The position numbers and the translations under genes were made by a program. 64,000 nt of DNA from Peptococcaceae bacterium BRH_c8a (lineage in GTDB: Bacteria > Bacillota > Desulfotomaculia > Desulfotomaculales > Desulfallaceae): contig LADP01000024.1 of assembly GCA_000961575.1 (NCBI GenBank), positions 1 through 64,000 of the forward strand, given 5' to 3'. Every line of letters starts with the position of its first letter. Positions within the stretch are counted from its first letter, which is position 1. The notes below the pieces were generated by a model, which worked only from the letters and a program-made list of their open reading frames with translations, searched no databases and was not told the origin of the DNA. This document shows positions 42,778 through 52,049 of this stretch, piece by piece.

Positions 42778-43770
42778 ATGTACATAACCCGAGATAAAAG
42801 CCTTTATAACATTATGCGCAAGACCGCGCCGGCTGAATTTAGTTTTCCAGTCGAGGTGCTAAAGAACAGCATCCCCTTTAACCTTGCTGATAACATTGTT
42901 GCCCAGATTTGTGCGACTCTTAATTCCGGCAAACACATCATTTTCGTCGGTGCCCCGGGAACTGGTAAGACAACGGTAGCCCAATCGCTGTGCCGGGCAG
43001 CGTATTCCTTGTCCCTGTCGTTGGGCAAGGGGATATTTACGACCGCTACCGCTGACTGGACTTCTTTTGATACCGTGGGCGGGTATATGCCGGATGTTGA
43101 AGGAAGCGGCCGACTGATATTCAGCCCCGGTATCATCACCAGGGCGATACTTGATCGGCAGTGGCTGGTTTTGGATGAAATAAACCGCACTGATATTGAT
43201 AAAGTTATTGGTCCTTTTTTTTCTATACTGAGCCACCAAGAGGTTATATTGCCTTTTAAGAATAGCTCGGGGGTTAATTATGCCATCCGATTGGGGACGG
43301 CGGAGCCCACGGAAACTGATTTTTACGTGCACCCGCACTGGCGGTTAATCGGTACCATGAATGATTATGATAAGCTTTCCCTGTACAAGCTTTCCTACGC
43401 TTTGATGCGGCGTTTTGCCATTATCCGGATCCCCACCCCCGGGCCGTCTGAATTATCCGGTATCCTTCAATCCGAGGTGCCTGAATGTAATTTAGGCCAG
43501 GGGATGTCAAGATTACTTGAAATTATAACCTACAGGGATATAGGCCCCGGTGTATTCCTTGATATGGCCCGCTACATAGTAAGCCGCTGTCCGAAACCAG
43601 AAGCCCAAACCGAAGATTACACCCGAGAGGCGGTAGAGTTTTACCTGCTGCCACAGTTCCAGGGGCTGCCCCGGGCGGTAAACAAAAAAATTGCTGAAAT
43701 AATTTGTAGTGCGTTGCCGGAATTTTATTTTGACGGAGATAGTATGGAGTTTACTTATAAATGTAATTAA
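42778..43770 (+). CDS. AAA+ ATPase of the MoxR/McrB (dynein-like) type
   Basis: 330 residues. Walker A GAPGTGKTTVAQSL near 61-74, the GGYMPDVEGSGRLIFSPGIIT insert typical of MoxR/McrB-like ATPases, Walker B WLVLDEINRTDID, sensor 1 WRLIGTMNDYDK and arginine finger region LMRRFAIIRI. The family remodels partner proteins, often with a vWA protein; none is intact beside it, although a vWA-like remnant lies at 40291. ATG 42778 follows GGAGG by 8 nt and is preferred to the TTG at 42553. Confidence 0.78.
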   Translation: MYITRDKSLYNIMRKTAPAEFSFPVEVLKNSIPFNLADNIVAQICATLNSGKHIIFVGAPGTGKTTVAQSLCRAAYSLSLSLGKGIFTTATADWTSFDTVGGYMPDVEGSGRLIFSPGIITRAILDRQWLVLDEINRTDIDKVIGPFFSILSHQEVILPFKNSSGVNYAIRLGTAEPTETDFYVHPHWRLIGTMNDYDKLSLYKLSYALMRRFAIIRIPTPGPSELSGILQSEVPECNLGQGMSRLLEIITYRDIGPGVFLDMARYIVSRCPKPEAQTEDYTREAVEFYLLPQFQGLPRAVNKKIAEIICSALPEFYFDGDSMEFTYKCN

Positions 43771-43813
43771 TACTCGCATTGAGTTTAGTTATCCAACCTT
43801 TCCTTAAAATTAC

Positions 43814-43843
43814 TTGCTAAGAAACTAAACCTTAGCATATAAT
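43814..43843 (+). promoter_or_regulatory. Promoter of the SCIFF peptide gene
   Basis: TTGCTA (43814-43819) and TATAAT (43838-43843), spacing 18 nt, about 34 nt upstream of the peptide start. Confidence 0.6.
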
Positions 43844-43876
43844 TTAACCAGTCAATGTATTAAGGAGGCGACAAGG

Positions 43877-44035
43877 TTGGGCAAACATATAAAGACCATT
43901 AGCGGGCGGACGCTGCAGAGCACCGTGCGTGACGGTGGTTGCGGCGAGTGCCGGACTTCCTGTCAGTCGGCATGCAAGACCTCGCTGACCGTCGGCAACC
44001 AGGCCTGCAACAAGAAAAAAACTAAAAACGCCTGA
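43877..44035 (+). CDS. scfA: SCIFF ranthipeptide precursor, five-cysteine variant
   Basis: 52 residues from TTG 43877, with AAGGAGG 8 nt upstream. The leader HIKTISGRTLQ and core GGCGECRTSCQSACKTS match SCIFF (six cysteines in forty-five residues) precursors found across clostridia. Cysteines are at 22, 25, 29, 33 and 44. The usual fifth cysteine, directly before the threonine of the TVxNQ segment, is Leu37 here. Cys33 and Thr38 correspond to the Cys and Thr reported to be thioether-linked in the C. thermocellum peptide, and both are kept. The maturase follows 263 nt later. Too short for standard ORF length limits. Confidence 0.93.
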   Translation: MGKHIKTISGRTLQSTVRDGGCGECRTSCQSACKTSLTVGNQACNKKKTKNA

Positions 44036-44061
44036 TCCCGAAAGGGATGAGGCCTTTTTTT
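44030..44061 (+). terminator. Terminator overlapping the SCIFF stop codon
   Basis: GCCTGATCCC, loop GAAA, GGGATGAGGC (one internal mismatch), then CTTTTTTT. It would separate most SCIFF transcripts from the maturase gene, giving more peptide than enzyme. Confidence 0.8.
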
Positions 44062-44179
44062 CGTCAGTGGATGAAAAATTAAACGTACGAACCGATATCA
44101 CTGGAGCGCCAGAACGATTAACTTTTTAAGTTATATCAGGGTAGGATGGTTGTAAAAGTACTGAAAAGCGCGCAAAGTG

Positions 44180-44258
44180 GAAAGGGGACACACCACAGTT
44201 AAGGAAAGGGGACACACAACCCTTCAGAGGAATGTCCCCAACGTATGAATGTCCCCAA
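44180..44258. repeat. GGGGACA...TGTCCCC palindromic repeat between SCIFF peptide and maturase
   Basis: Two GGGGACACAC openings (44183 and 44209) and two TGTCCCC closings, with GAGGAATGTCCCCAACGTAT shared with the element at 3117-3265. It occupies the space between the two partner genes. Confidence 0.8.
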
Positions 44259-44298
44259 TTAAGTTGCGTGTCTCTCTTTTAGAAGGGTTGATGTTGAA

Positions 44299-45645
44299 TT
44301 GATTCATGCCTATGTCTTTGATGAAACTTTTATAGTGCTGGACGTCAATAGTGGCTCACTACATGTAGTGGATGAACCCGCTTATAACATAATTAAAGCG
44401 TTGGAGATAGCGCATCAAGAAGACGTGGCTACCCGGTTTGTACCGGTTTACGGGGCTGAAACGGTAAAAGAAGTGCTGGCCGAGGCCGCGGATTTAAAAT
44501 CCAATGGTTTACTCTTTGCGCCAGACCCTCGGCCCCATAATTTTAATAATTCTAATACCGACGGGGCGGTAAAGGCTCTTTGCCTGCACTTAGCCCATGA
44601 TTGTAACCTGCGGTGCCGGTACTGCTTTGCTAGCCAGGGAGATTACGCCGGGGATCGGGGTTTGATGTCAAAAGAGGTGGGCCAGGCTGCCATAGACTTT
44701 CTGATGCATGCTTCCGGCAATAGAAAACATGTGGAAGTGGACTTTTTCGGCGGCGAACCCCTGTTAAACCGTCCGGTGATGCAAGACCTGGTTGAATACG
44801 GTCGCCTTCGGGCCGGGGAGGCGGGTAAGGTAATCAAATTTACCCTAACCACCAATGCTATTTTGCTCGATGCCGAGGTGCAAAGGCTTATCCTAGATAA
44901 CGATCTGGCAGTGGTACTCTCGGTTGACGGCAGGCCACAAGTGCATGACCGTATGCGGCCGACACCAAGCGGCGGAAGCAGTTACCGGCGGGTAATGGAG
45001 CGCTGTGCAGAATTCGTGCGCTTGCCGTTTGATAAGGAGTATTATATTCGGGGTACGTTTACTCGTCACAACCTAGATTTTGCCGCGGATGTGCGTCACC
45101 TGGCAGAAGCCGGTTTCGACCACCTGTCGGTGGAACCGGTGGTTGCCGGAGCCGGGATGGATTATGCCCTGCGCGAAGAAGACTTACCAACAATAATGGA
45201 TGAATACAATAAACTGACCCGGTATCTATTGGAACGACATCGTCAGGGCCGCCCGGTGGAATTTTTCCACTTCAATATCGATTTAGATGACGGCCCCTGC
45301 CTGGCCAAGCGGCTTACCGGGTGCAGCGCAGGTACGGAATACCTGGCGGTAGCGCCAACCGGTGAGATGTACCCCTGCCACCAGTTTGTAGGCCGACCTG
45401 ATTTTCAGGTGGGATCTGTATTTAATGGGGTGGAAAAAGATACCACAAATATGTTCAGCCAGGCACATATATATAATAAAAAAGCCTGCCTAAAGTGCTG
45501 GGCCAGGTTCCACTGCAGCGGAGGCTGTCATGCCAACGCCCTGGCTTTTAACGGTGATTTGTTGGAACCATACAAACTGGGCTGTGAACTGGCTAAAAAA
45601 CGCTTGGAATGCGCGCTTTACCTGAAAATTTGCACCACGGCCTGA
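44299..45645 (+). CDS. scfB: Radical-SAM SCIFF peptide maturase
   Basis: 448 residues. The N-terminal peptide-recognition (RRE-type) region opens MIHAYVFDETFIVLDVNSGS; the radical-SAM cluster motif is Cys102, Cys106, Cys109 (CNLRCRYC); DFFGGEPLLN follows, and the SPASM domain has CSAGTEYLAVAPTGEMYPC and CLKCWARFHCSGGC, binding two further iron-sulfur clusters. It forms thioether links between Cys and the backbone carbon of an acceptor residue in the SCIFF peptide. The TTG start at 44299 has only a distant AGAAGG; in-frame upstream codons offer no better start. Confidence 0.95.
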   Translation: MIHAYVFDETFIVLDVNSGSLHVVDEPAYNIIKALEIAHQEDVATRFVPVYGAETVKEVLAEAADLKSNGLLFAPDPRPHNFNNSNTDGAVKALCLHLAHDCNLRCRYCFASQGDYAGDRGLMSKEVGQAAIDFLMHASGNRKHVEVDFFGGEPLLNRPVMQDLVEYGRLRAGEAGKVIKFTLTTNAILLDAEVQRLILDNDLAVVLSVDGRPQVHDRMRPTPSGGSSYRRVMERCAEFVRLPFDKEYYIRGTFTRHNLDFAADVRHLAEAGFDHLSVEPVVAGAGMDYALREEDLPTIMDEYNKLTRYLLERHRQGRPVEFFHFNIDLDDGPCLAKRLTGCSAGTEYLAVAPTGEMYPCHQFVGRPDFQVGSVFNGVEKDTTNMFSQAHIYNKKACLKCWARFHCSGGCHANALAFNGDLLEPYKLGCELAKKRLECALYLKICTTA

Positions 45646-45707
45646 TAGTCTGACTTTTTCTATGCTATGATTCTATCGGCCCTCTTTTTTCGTTCATTTT
45701 CTGTAGT

Positions 45708-45736
45708 TTGCGACAGGGTATTTTTTATGGTATAAT
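45708..45736 (+). promoter_or_regulatory. Promoter of the M23/LysM peptidase gene
   Basis: TTGCGA (45708-45713) and TATAAT (45731-45736), spacing 17 nt, about 50 nt before the start codon. Confidence 0.65.
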
Positions 45737-45787
45737 TTTCATGTTTGGCATAAGTACAGCTTTATATCAGGGGAGTGGTACTTTCTA

Positions 45788-47161
45788 TTGAGTAAAGCAA
45801 CTGGTTGGTTAACTGAAAAATTAAGTAATTCAATGTCTATAGGTCGTAAATTATTGGGATCCCGTCCTGGCTTTAAAGTATTGATGCTGGTGTTTGTTCC
45901 TGTGATTGCAGTGCTGGCTATGTTCAGTCAGGCAGGGTGCGCGATAGTTATAAACCAGGAAGTTGTCGCCGTTGCTTCAGACCGCGGCGATGCCGAAGCT
46001 GTTGTACAGAATTACATAACCTCGCTGGAAGAGAGCTCCGATTTACCGGTATCTGTTGGCGAGGAAATTAAATACCGCCCGGCCTGGCGGCTAAAAACCG
46101 ACAAACCGGAAGAAATCCGTCGGCAGTTGGCCCAAAAATTGGATCACCAATTTGGGGCTACCGGCATTTACGTTGATGGAAAACTAGTTGTCTCGATCAA
46201 GGACAAGGTAACCGGTGACCAGGTTATCAACAAATTACTGGCTACTTACGACAATAGTGGTCAATGGGATGTTGACTTTAAACAGAACGTCGAAATTAAA
46301 CCGGTTCAGGTGGATAACGTTAAATTAATGGATGTGGAAGAGGCTGTCGAGTATTTCCGGTTCGGCGGCCAAGGCGTCAGAACTTACCAGGTTAAGGACG
46401 GGGACAATCTCTGGGATATCGCTTCGGCGGTACAATTGCCGGTGGATGAACTGGTACTTTCCAACCCTGAACTACAGCCTGATACACTGCAGGTGGGTCA
46501 GGAAATTAAGATTTCCCGTACCACGCCGCTGGTGGATGTAATTACCACCTATTCCGATACCCGCCAGGAAGAAATCCTATACCGGGTACAGGAAAAGGTT
46601 GATGATAACCTGTTCCTCGGTGAACGCAAGGTTATCCAGACCGGCAAGCCTGGCCAAAGAGAAGTGGAATATCAAATTACTCTGGAAAACGGCGTGGAGA
46701 TAAACAAGGAAGAAATTAAGGAAGAGATTATCGTAGAACCGGTACACCAGGTGCTTGCCAAAGGCACCCGCAAACTGCTGGCTTTCCGGGGCGGCAACGG
46801 CAGGTTGGCCTATCCCACCGGGGGTGGAGTTGTATCTCCCTTCGGCAGCCGCTGGGGACGTTCTCACCTGGGGGTTGACATTGCGGCCAACCATGGCAGC
46901 CCTGTGGTGGCAGCAGAGGCCGGGACTGTGATAAGTGCCGGTTATCAGGGCGGCTACGGACTGCGCATAGATATTAGCCACGGCGGTGGAGTTGTTACCA
47001 GGTATGCTCACCTGTCATCAGCAACGGTAAAATCCGGTCAGAACGTTGAACGTGGTCAGTTTATCGGACGGGCAGGCTCTACGGGCAATTCCACCGGGCC
47101 ACACCTGCATTTTGAGGTTATAGTTAACGGTGTGCATAAAAATCCGTCTTTATTTATTTAA
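45788..47161 (+). CDS. M23-family peptidoglycan endopeptidase with LysM and G5 domains
   Basis: 457 residues. One N-terminal membrane helix (about 28-50), a region of about 150 residues unique to this protein type, a LysM motif (TYQVKDGDNLWDIASAVQLP, about 200-245), a G5-like domain (TTYSDTRQEEILYRVQEKVD ... GVEINKEEI) and a C-terminal LytM/M23 zinc peptidase with SRWGRSHLGVDIAANHGSPV and GPHLHFEV, both zinc-ligand motifs intact. It cuts peptide cross-links in the wall. Anchored outside the membrane. TTG start; GGGGAG is about 12 nt upstream. Confidence 0.9.
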   Translation: MSKATGWLTEKLSNSMSIGRKLLGSRPGFKVLMLVFVPVIAVLAMFSQAGCAIVINQEVVAVASDRGDAEAVVQNYITSLEESSDLPVSVGEEIKYRPAWRLKTDKPEEIRRQLAQKLDHQFGATGIYVDGKLVVSIKDKVTGDQVINKLLATYDNSGQWDVDFKQNVEIKPVQVDNVKLMDVEEAVEYFRFGGQGVRTYQVKDGDNLWDIASAVQLPVDELVLSNPELQPDTLQVGQEIKISRTTPLVDVITTYSDTRQEEILYRVQEKVDDNLFLGERKVIQTGKPGQREVEYQITLENGVEINKEEIKEEIIVEPVHQVLAKGTRKLLAFRGGNGRLAYPTGGGVVSPFGSRWGRSHLGVDIAANHGSPVVAAEAGTVISAGYQGGYGLRIDISHGGGVVTRYAHLSSATVKSGQNVERGQFIGRAGSTGNSTGPHLHFEVIVNGVHKNPSLFI

Positions 47162-47309
47162 CCTCTTAAACACCCGGCATAAACGGTGCGTGATAAATTT
47201 AAAAGCCTGTTCCAGGTAATGGCGTTTTAATTAATCCTAGGTTTCATGTATAATGTTTTTAGTTTGTATAAAAAATTATTGCTTTTTAATAGACCGGGAG
47301 GTAAACGCC

Positions 47310-47945
47310 ATGTTCAAAAAGACATCCGGCAAATCCGGCAAAAGCGATCCCTTTTCTTTTGTCAATATAGCCCGGCGGAGAAAAAACCAAAAAATAGTTT
47401 TTATTGTCCTCACCGCTTTTCTTGCTTTGGGACTGGTGGGTTCTTCGCTGTTAGGGCTTTTTAGCCCGGACAGTAATCCTGCACAGGATGTGGGGCAGGT
47501 ACAGCAGGGAATTCCGCTGGATCAACAAATTGCCGACCTGGAAGGTCAACTGAAAGATAAGCCTGAAAACCCCGAACTACTGGGACAGTTAGCCGGGCTT
47601 TACTGGCAGGCGGGCAGGGGACGGGACGCTGTGGACAATTACCAAAAAGCTCTGGAGATTGTGCCGGACGACATTAATCTGCGCCAGGATCTGGCGCTGG
47701 CCTACTATCTGCTGGGGGATTACAATGATGCCGTACAACAGATAGAAACGGTTTTGGTAAAGGATCCCCAAAATGCAACCGCCCATTACTACCTGGGCCA
47801 GTTTTATGCTTATCGCAGCGACGATGGGCGTGATGTGGAAAAAGGGATTGAAGCGCTAGAGAAGTTCATAAGCTTGGGCCAGGAAGGGCTGGACGTAGAT
47901 AAAGCTCGACAAATGATCAAAGAATTGAAGCCCGAGTCAAATTAG
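47310..47945 (+). CDS. Membrane-anchored tetratricopeptide-repeat protein
   Basis: 211 residues. A basic N-terminus and one membrane helix (about 27-49) are followed by three to four TPR units (PENPELLGQLAGLYWQAGRG, DNYQKALEIVPDDINLRQDL, YNDAVQQIETVLVKDPQNAT). TPR domains hold protein partners together; the partner is unknown. ATG 47310 has GGGAGG 9 nt upstream; the upstream extension of the frame has no family features. Lies between two envelope peptidase genes. Confidence 0.82.
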   Translation: MFKKTSGKSGKSDPFSFVNIARRRKNQKIVFIVLTAFLALGLVGSSLLGLFSPDSNPAQDVGQVQQGIPLDQQIADLEGQLKDKPENPELLGQLAGLYWQAGRGRDAVDNYQKALEIVPDDINLRQDLALAYYLLGDYNDAVQQIETVLVKDPQNATAHYYLGQFYAYRSDDGRDVEKGIEALEKFISLGQEGLDVDKARQMIKELKPESN

Positions 47946-48137
47946 CCGTTGGATGTTAGAGATAAAAAGCTCATTAAGAGAAACTTGGTTGTGTCGAATT
48001 CCAATAAATAGTTAAGGACGCGCATAATAGAATCTATAAAGGCGCGCCTTTCTTGTTTTTCCAGGTATTAACTTGGTTTTTTTTACTCAATTAGTTGTAT
48101 AATTAAATTGCTAATAATTGCAGAAAAAGGTGAAATT

Positions 48138-49085
48138 ATGTCAGCCAGGCGGCAGCTTTCCCCACACTCCGTTGAAGCCCGAGCGCCCCGACTGGTATCA
48201 GTTTTATACGCCACGCTGGTGCTGCTGTTTATGCTGAGTGCCTTTTTGCTGGTGCGGGTGCCGGACAGCGTGAAAGGTTACATCTACGGGTTGTTTAGGG
48301 AAATTGCTCGGGTTCAGATGCTGCTGCGTACCCAAGGATGGCAGCAGATGCAGGATGATTTATTTATCGTGCGCTATCAGGATGACGAGTCCGGTGCTCG
48401 CTTGGTGCAGGAAACGAGCCGGGTATTTTATGACCGGGTGTACGAAGATTTTGCTTATTTGCCAGGCTTAAAGATTCCCCGTATCCCCGTTGTGGTTTAT
48501 TCATCCCGGGAAGAATTGAACGCCAGTTTCGGCTGGCCGGCCAGTGAAAATGCCATGGGGGTATACTGGGGTGGTGTAATTAGGGTTTTGACGCCGCAAG
48601 CCTGGGTTAATGAAGATGACCCGCGGGCAGTGCGGCAGGTTTTCCAGCATGCTGGTCCTATGGCCCACGAATTAACCCACCTAGTGCTGGATTATGCGGC
48701 CCGAGGTAACTACCCCCGCTGGTTCACTGAAGGAGTAGCTCAGTACCAAGAGTATAAAATTACCGGATATATATTCGGATCCCAAGAAGGAATTTGGGAT
48801 CGGGGGTTGTATCCCTTAAAAAAGATGGATCGACAGTTCGATAAGCTTCCCAACCAAGCCCTGGCATACAGGCAGTCCTTATCGGTGGTGGAATACATCG
48901 TGACGGTCTACGGCGAAGAAGGCTTGCATAATATAATAAAAAATCTGGCCCGGGGGACAAATTTTAACGATTCTTTGGATATTGCCCTGGAGTTGAACCT
49001 TGAAGGATTAGAAAGGGAGTGGCGGGAATGGCTGGCCGGGGAGCTGCAACAGCCGTTGTTTACAAAACGGGAGGATCAGCTTTGA
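48138..49085 (+). CDS. Membrane-anchored peptidase MA-like metalloprotease
   Basis: 315 residues. One N-terminal membrane helix (about 20-42), then a domain with the gluzincin-type zinc motif MAHELTHLVLDY and the downstream acidic ligand region YPRWFTEGVAQYQEY, typical of the peptidase MA-like family. The catalytic glutamate and both histidines of HELTH are present. Substrate unknown. ATG 48138 has AAAAGGTGA upstream; an in-frame start at 48108 is less likely. Its stop overlaps the start of murA by 4 nt (TTGA), so it is translated together with murA. Confidence 0.83.
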   Translation: MSARRQLSPHSVEARAPRLVSVLYATLVLLFMLSAFLLVRVPDSVKGYIYGLFREIARVQMLLRTQGWQQMQDDLFIVRYQDDESGARLVQETSRVFYDRVYEDFAYLPGLKIPRIPVVVYSSREELNASFGWPASENAMGVYWGGVIRVLTPQAWVNEDDPRAVRQVFQHAGPMAHELTHLVLDYAARGNYPRWFTEGVAQYQEYKITGYIFGSQEGIWDRGLYPLKKMDRQFDKLPNQALAYRQSLSVVEYIVTVYGEEGLHNIIKNLARGTNFNDSLDIALELNLEGLEREWREWLAGELQQPLFTKREDQL

Positions 49086-50347
49086 CAATGGACAAACTGA
49101 TTATCAGCGGAGGCGAACCTCTGCAGGGTCGGGTTCGGATTAGTGGCGCCAAAAACGCTGCTTTGGCTGTAATATGTGCGTCTGTAATGTCTGCTGATAA
49201 GGTAAAATTAGAAAACGTTCCCGATATCAGCGATGTACAAGCGATGATTGAAATAATCAGGCACCTGGGATCCGAAGTGACGTGGCTGAACGAATCTACA
49301 CTGCAAATTAATCCGCCATCCCGTCTAAAAGCCGATCCGCCATGCCACCTGGTGAAGAAGCTGCGTGCCTCCAACCTGTTCCTGGGGCCGCTGTTATCAA
49401 GATTCGGATATACCAAGGTATCGTTGCCCGGCGGTTGTAATATCGGCGTCAGACCTATGGACCTTCACTTTAAAGGTTTGGCCAGTATGGGTGCGGATAT
49501 TAAAATTGAAGGCGGTTTTGCCGTGGGCCGGGCACCAAGCCGGCTAAAAGGAGCCCGGATTTATCTCGATTTCCCCAGCGTAGGGGCAACCGAGAACCTG
49601 ATGATGGCCGCCTGCCTGGCGATAGGACAAACCGTTTTGGAAAATGTAGCCAAAGAGCCGGAAGTGGTGGATTTGGCAAATTTCCTTAACTGCCTGGGAG
49701 CAAAGGTGCGGGGAGCCGGAACCGACATCATCAAAATTGACGGGGTACCCGAACTGGGTGGTTGCTTACGCTATACCGTTATACCCGACCGTATCGAGGC
49801 CGGTACCTTTATGGTGGCTGCAGCAGCCACTCGCGGTTCACTGGTACTGGAAAACATTATTCCGCCACACGTGGAACCTATTTGCGCCAAGTTACGGGAA
49901 GCCGGAGTCGAAGTTCTGGAAAACGGTGACAGTATCAGGGTCAACGCTAAAGGCAATTTGCAGCCTCTGGATATAAAAACTTTGCCTTATCCCGGGTTTC
50001 CCACCGATATGCAATCTCAAATGATGGCTATGCTTACAATGGTAGATGGTACCAGCGTAATTGTAGAAAATATTTTTGAAAACCGCTTCCAAGTAGCCGA
50101 TGAATTTAAGAGAATGGGTGCCCGGATTAAGGTAGAAGGGCGGATGGCCGTGGTGGAAGGGGTATCCGAACTACATGGGGCCGAGGTCAGGGCTACTGAC
50201 CTGCGGGCAGGTGCAGCCCTGGTGATTGCCGGCTTAATGGCCCACGGACAGACAGGCATCTCCAACGCACGCTACATTGACCGCGGCTATCACAGGTTGG
50301 AAGACAAGTTGCGCTCTCTGGGGGTTCAAGTATCACGGTCGCAATAA
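49082..50347 (+). CDS. murA: UDP-N-acetylglucosamine 1-carboxyvinyltransferase
   Basis: 421 residues. It transfers enolpyruvate from PEP to UDP-GlcNAc, the first committed step of peptidoglycan synthesis. [20 protein letters not shown] at the N-terminus and the active-site cysteine in [14 protein letters not shown] (so fosfomycin-sensitive type) are present, along with [20 protein letters not shown] at the end. TTG 49082 lies 7 nt from GGAGG and overlaps the previous stop; ATG 49088 is the alternative and gives two residues fewer. Confidence 0.96.
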   Translation: MTMDKLIISGGEPLQGRVRISGAKNAALAVICASVMSADKVKLENVPDISDVQAMIEIIRHLGSEVTWLNESTLQINPPSRLKADPPCHLVKKLRASNLFLGPLLSRFGYTKVSLPGGCNIGVRPMDLHFKGLASMGADIKIEGGFAVGRAPSRLKGARIYLDFPSVGATENLMMAACLAIGQTVLENVAKEPEVVDLANFLNCLGAKVRGAGTDIIKIDGVPELGGCLRYTVIPDRIEAGTFMVAAAATRGSLVLENIIPPHVEPICAKLREAGVEVLENGDSIRVNAKGNLQPLDIKTLPYPGFPTDMQSQMMAMLTMVDGTSVIVENIFENRFQVADEFKRMGARIKVEGRMAVVEGVSELHGAEVRATDLRAGAALVIAGLMAHGQTGISNARYIDRGYHRLEDKLRSLGVQVSRSQ

Positions 50348-50353
50348 TTAGGC

Positions 50354-50378
50354 AAGGGCGCTCAGGCGCCCTTTTATT
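50354..50378 (+). terminator. Terminator after murA
   Basis: GGGCGC, loop TCAG, GCGCCC, followed by TTTTATT. Confidence 0.8.
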
Positions 50379-50490
50379 CGTTTATAGCCCTTCCTATTAT
50401 GTAATTCTAAAATTCAAAATATTTTCAGGGTAAAGCAGGGCATATTAATGCACAGCTTTTTGTTTGCCTATTGGTAGGAGTTGTCCACAA

Positions 50491-50970
50491 ATGCGTGTAA
50501 CGATAATCGCTGTAGGAAAGCTAAAGGAAAAATATTGGCGTAACGCAGCGGATGAATATGTAAAGCGTGTTAGCGCTTATTGTCGTCCGGAAATTGTAGA
50601 GGTGGCCGATGAAGGTTTTACTGCCGAACCAAAGGCTGCGGATGAAGAAAGGGTAAAACGGCTGGAATGGGATCGGGCTTCCCGGCGTCTCCGGGCAGGA
50701 ACTTACTTGGTAGCCCTGGATGTGCAGGGAGAACATGTAGCATCGGAACAACTTGCGGGGCGTATTGAGCATCTAGCCGTCACCGGTCGTAGTGATATCA
50801 CCTTTGTCATCGGCGGTGCCCTAGGTCTGGATCAGGAAGCATTAAAGCGGGCGGACTGGCGCCTGTCTTTTTCGCGGATGACTTTTCCCCACCAGCTAAT
50901 GCGGGTGATTTTACTGGAACAAGTATACCGCGCCTTTAAAATCATCCGGGGGGAACCTTATCACAAGTAA
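50491..50970 (+). CDS. rlmH: 23S rRNA pseudouridine-1915 N3-methyltransferase
   Basis: RlmH, 159 residues, exactly the usual length. A SPOUT-class methyltransferase that modifies 23S rRNA helix 69. MRVTIIAVGKLKEKYW at the start, FVIGGALGLDQE and SFSRMTFPHQLMRVILLEQVYRA, ending RGEPYHK, are all hallmark segments; the last ones form the trefoil-knot SAM site. TAGGAG is 10 nt before the ATG. Confidence 0.97.
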   Translation: MRVTIIAVGKLKEKYWRNAADEYVKRVSAYCRPEIVEVADEGFTAEPKAADEERVKRLEWDRASRRLRAGTYLVALDVQGEHVASEQLAGRIEHLAVTGRSDITFVIGGALGLDQEALKRADWRLSFSRMTFPHQLMRVILLEQVYRAFKIIRGEPYHK

Positions 50971-51081
50971 CAAAGTTTAAACTATCATTTTGAACAAAAG
51001 GATGTTAGCAAAGTATAAAAAATAAGATAAGTTAAATAATAACAAGAATATAACAATAATAATAACAGGGGGTGGATCTCG

Positions 51082-51564
51082 ATGGCATTTAACCTATCTC
51101 AAAAAGAAAATATGTTGCTGCAAGATCAGAAGAAACATGAAGAACTATGCGTACAAAAGTATCAAACCTACGCTCAACAGGCTCAGGATCCTCAACTTAA
51201 ACAGCTATTTAATTCGCTGGCCCAACAAGAACAACAGCATCTAAATACTGTAAATCAGCTATTAAGCGGTCAGGTTCCTAAGCTACAACAAAGTCAACAA
51301 AGTCAGAGCCAAGGTCAAAACCAATACACACAAGCAACTGCTCAGAACAAGACCCCGGGCACAGTAAACCAAAATGATATTGGATTGTGTAACGATATGC
51401 TGATTACTGAAAAATATATTTCCAATACATACGATAATACAATTTTCGAATGTACGAATACCAATGCTCGACAGGTATTAAACCACATTCAAAAAGAAGA
51501 ACAGCAACATGGCGAGGCTATCTTTAATTATTTACAAAGTCAAGGCAAGTATAATGTACAGTAA
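51082..51564 (+). CDS. CotF-type spore coat protein
   Basis: 160 residues, ferritin-like helical bundle of the coat F family: LSQKENMLLQDQKKHEELCV and, in the second half, NDIGLCNDMLITEKYISNTY with KEEQQHGEAIFNYL. A glutamine-rich spacer (about 67-88) joins two halves. Coat F proteins form part of the spore coat, consistent with an endospore former. GGGGGTGG lies 8 nt before the ATG. Its DNA is more AT-rich than the neighbours, as is common for coat proteins. Confidence 0.86.
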   Translation: MAFNLSQKENMLLQDQKKHEELCVQKYQTYAQQAQDPQLKQLFNSLAQQEQQHLNTVNQLLSGQVPKLQQSQQSQSQGQNQYTQATAQNKTPGTVNQNDIGLCNDMLITEKYISNTYDNTIFECTNTNARQVLNHIQKEEQQHGEAIFNYLQSQGKYNVQ

Positions 51565-51573
51565 ACATTCTTA

Positions 51574-51615
51574 ACAGCAAAGCCCGGGAAAATTCCTGGG
51601 CTTTGCTGTTTTTAG
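51574..51615 (+). terminator. Terminator after the coat protein gene
   Basis: AGCAAAGCCCGGG and CCTGGGCTTTGCT arms followed by GTTTTTAG. Confidence 0.85.
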
Positions 51616-51676
51616 TGATGTTTGCAAATGGATATTGTAAACAACTAAATCGCAAAAACAAGGGGTGCTGTGTTTA

Positions 51677-51853
51677 ATGAACAAGGCGTTATATATAAAA
51701 AAGAATGTTGGCCCGGTAGACCAGTATATTCGCATTACACTGGGTGTGGCATTGGTAACTGTACCTGCGTTTCTTGAATGGTCAGCTTGGACGATAGCCG
51801 CTTTAGCAGCATTCGGCGGGGCGCAAATTATTGAAGGGATTATAGCTTACTGA
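51677..51853 (+). CDS. YgaP-type (DUF2892) small membrane protein
   Basis: 58 residues with KKNVGPVDQYIRITLGVALV and two membrane helices, the pattern of the DUF2892/YgaP transmembrane domain without the rhodanese part. Function unknown. ATG 51677 (MNKALYIKKNVG) is preferred over the upstream in-frame start. The following 196 nt hold no gene I can identify. Confidence 0.75.
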   Translation: MNKALYIKKNVGPVDQYIRITLGVALVTVPAFLEWSAWTIAALAAFGGAQIIEGIIAY

Positions 51854-52049
51854 CTGGTATTAGATCTACTAGGGTGGTCTACCCTTAAAGGAGTTGAATC
51901 TTAAAAAGGGTTCGGAAACTGCCATGGTATGAAACGGTTGTCCCCTTTTAGGGTACCCCGTTGTGAAAAAAGGATAGACGACCGTCGGGGAAGAAAACTA
52001 GTCTATTACTTGTCACGCATAAATCGTACCGTGTGAGGTGTGTAAAATT

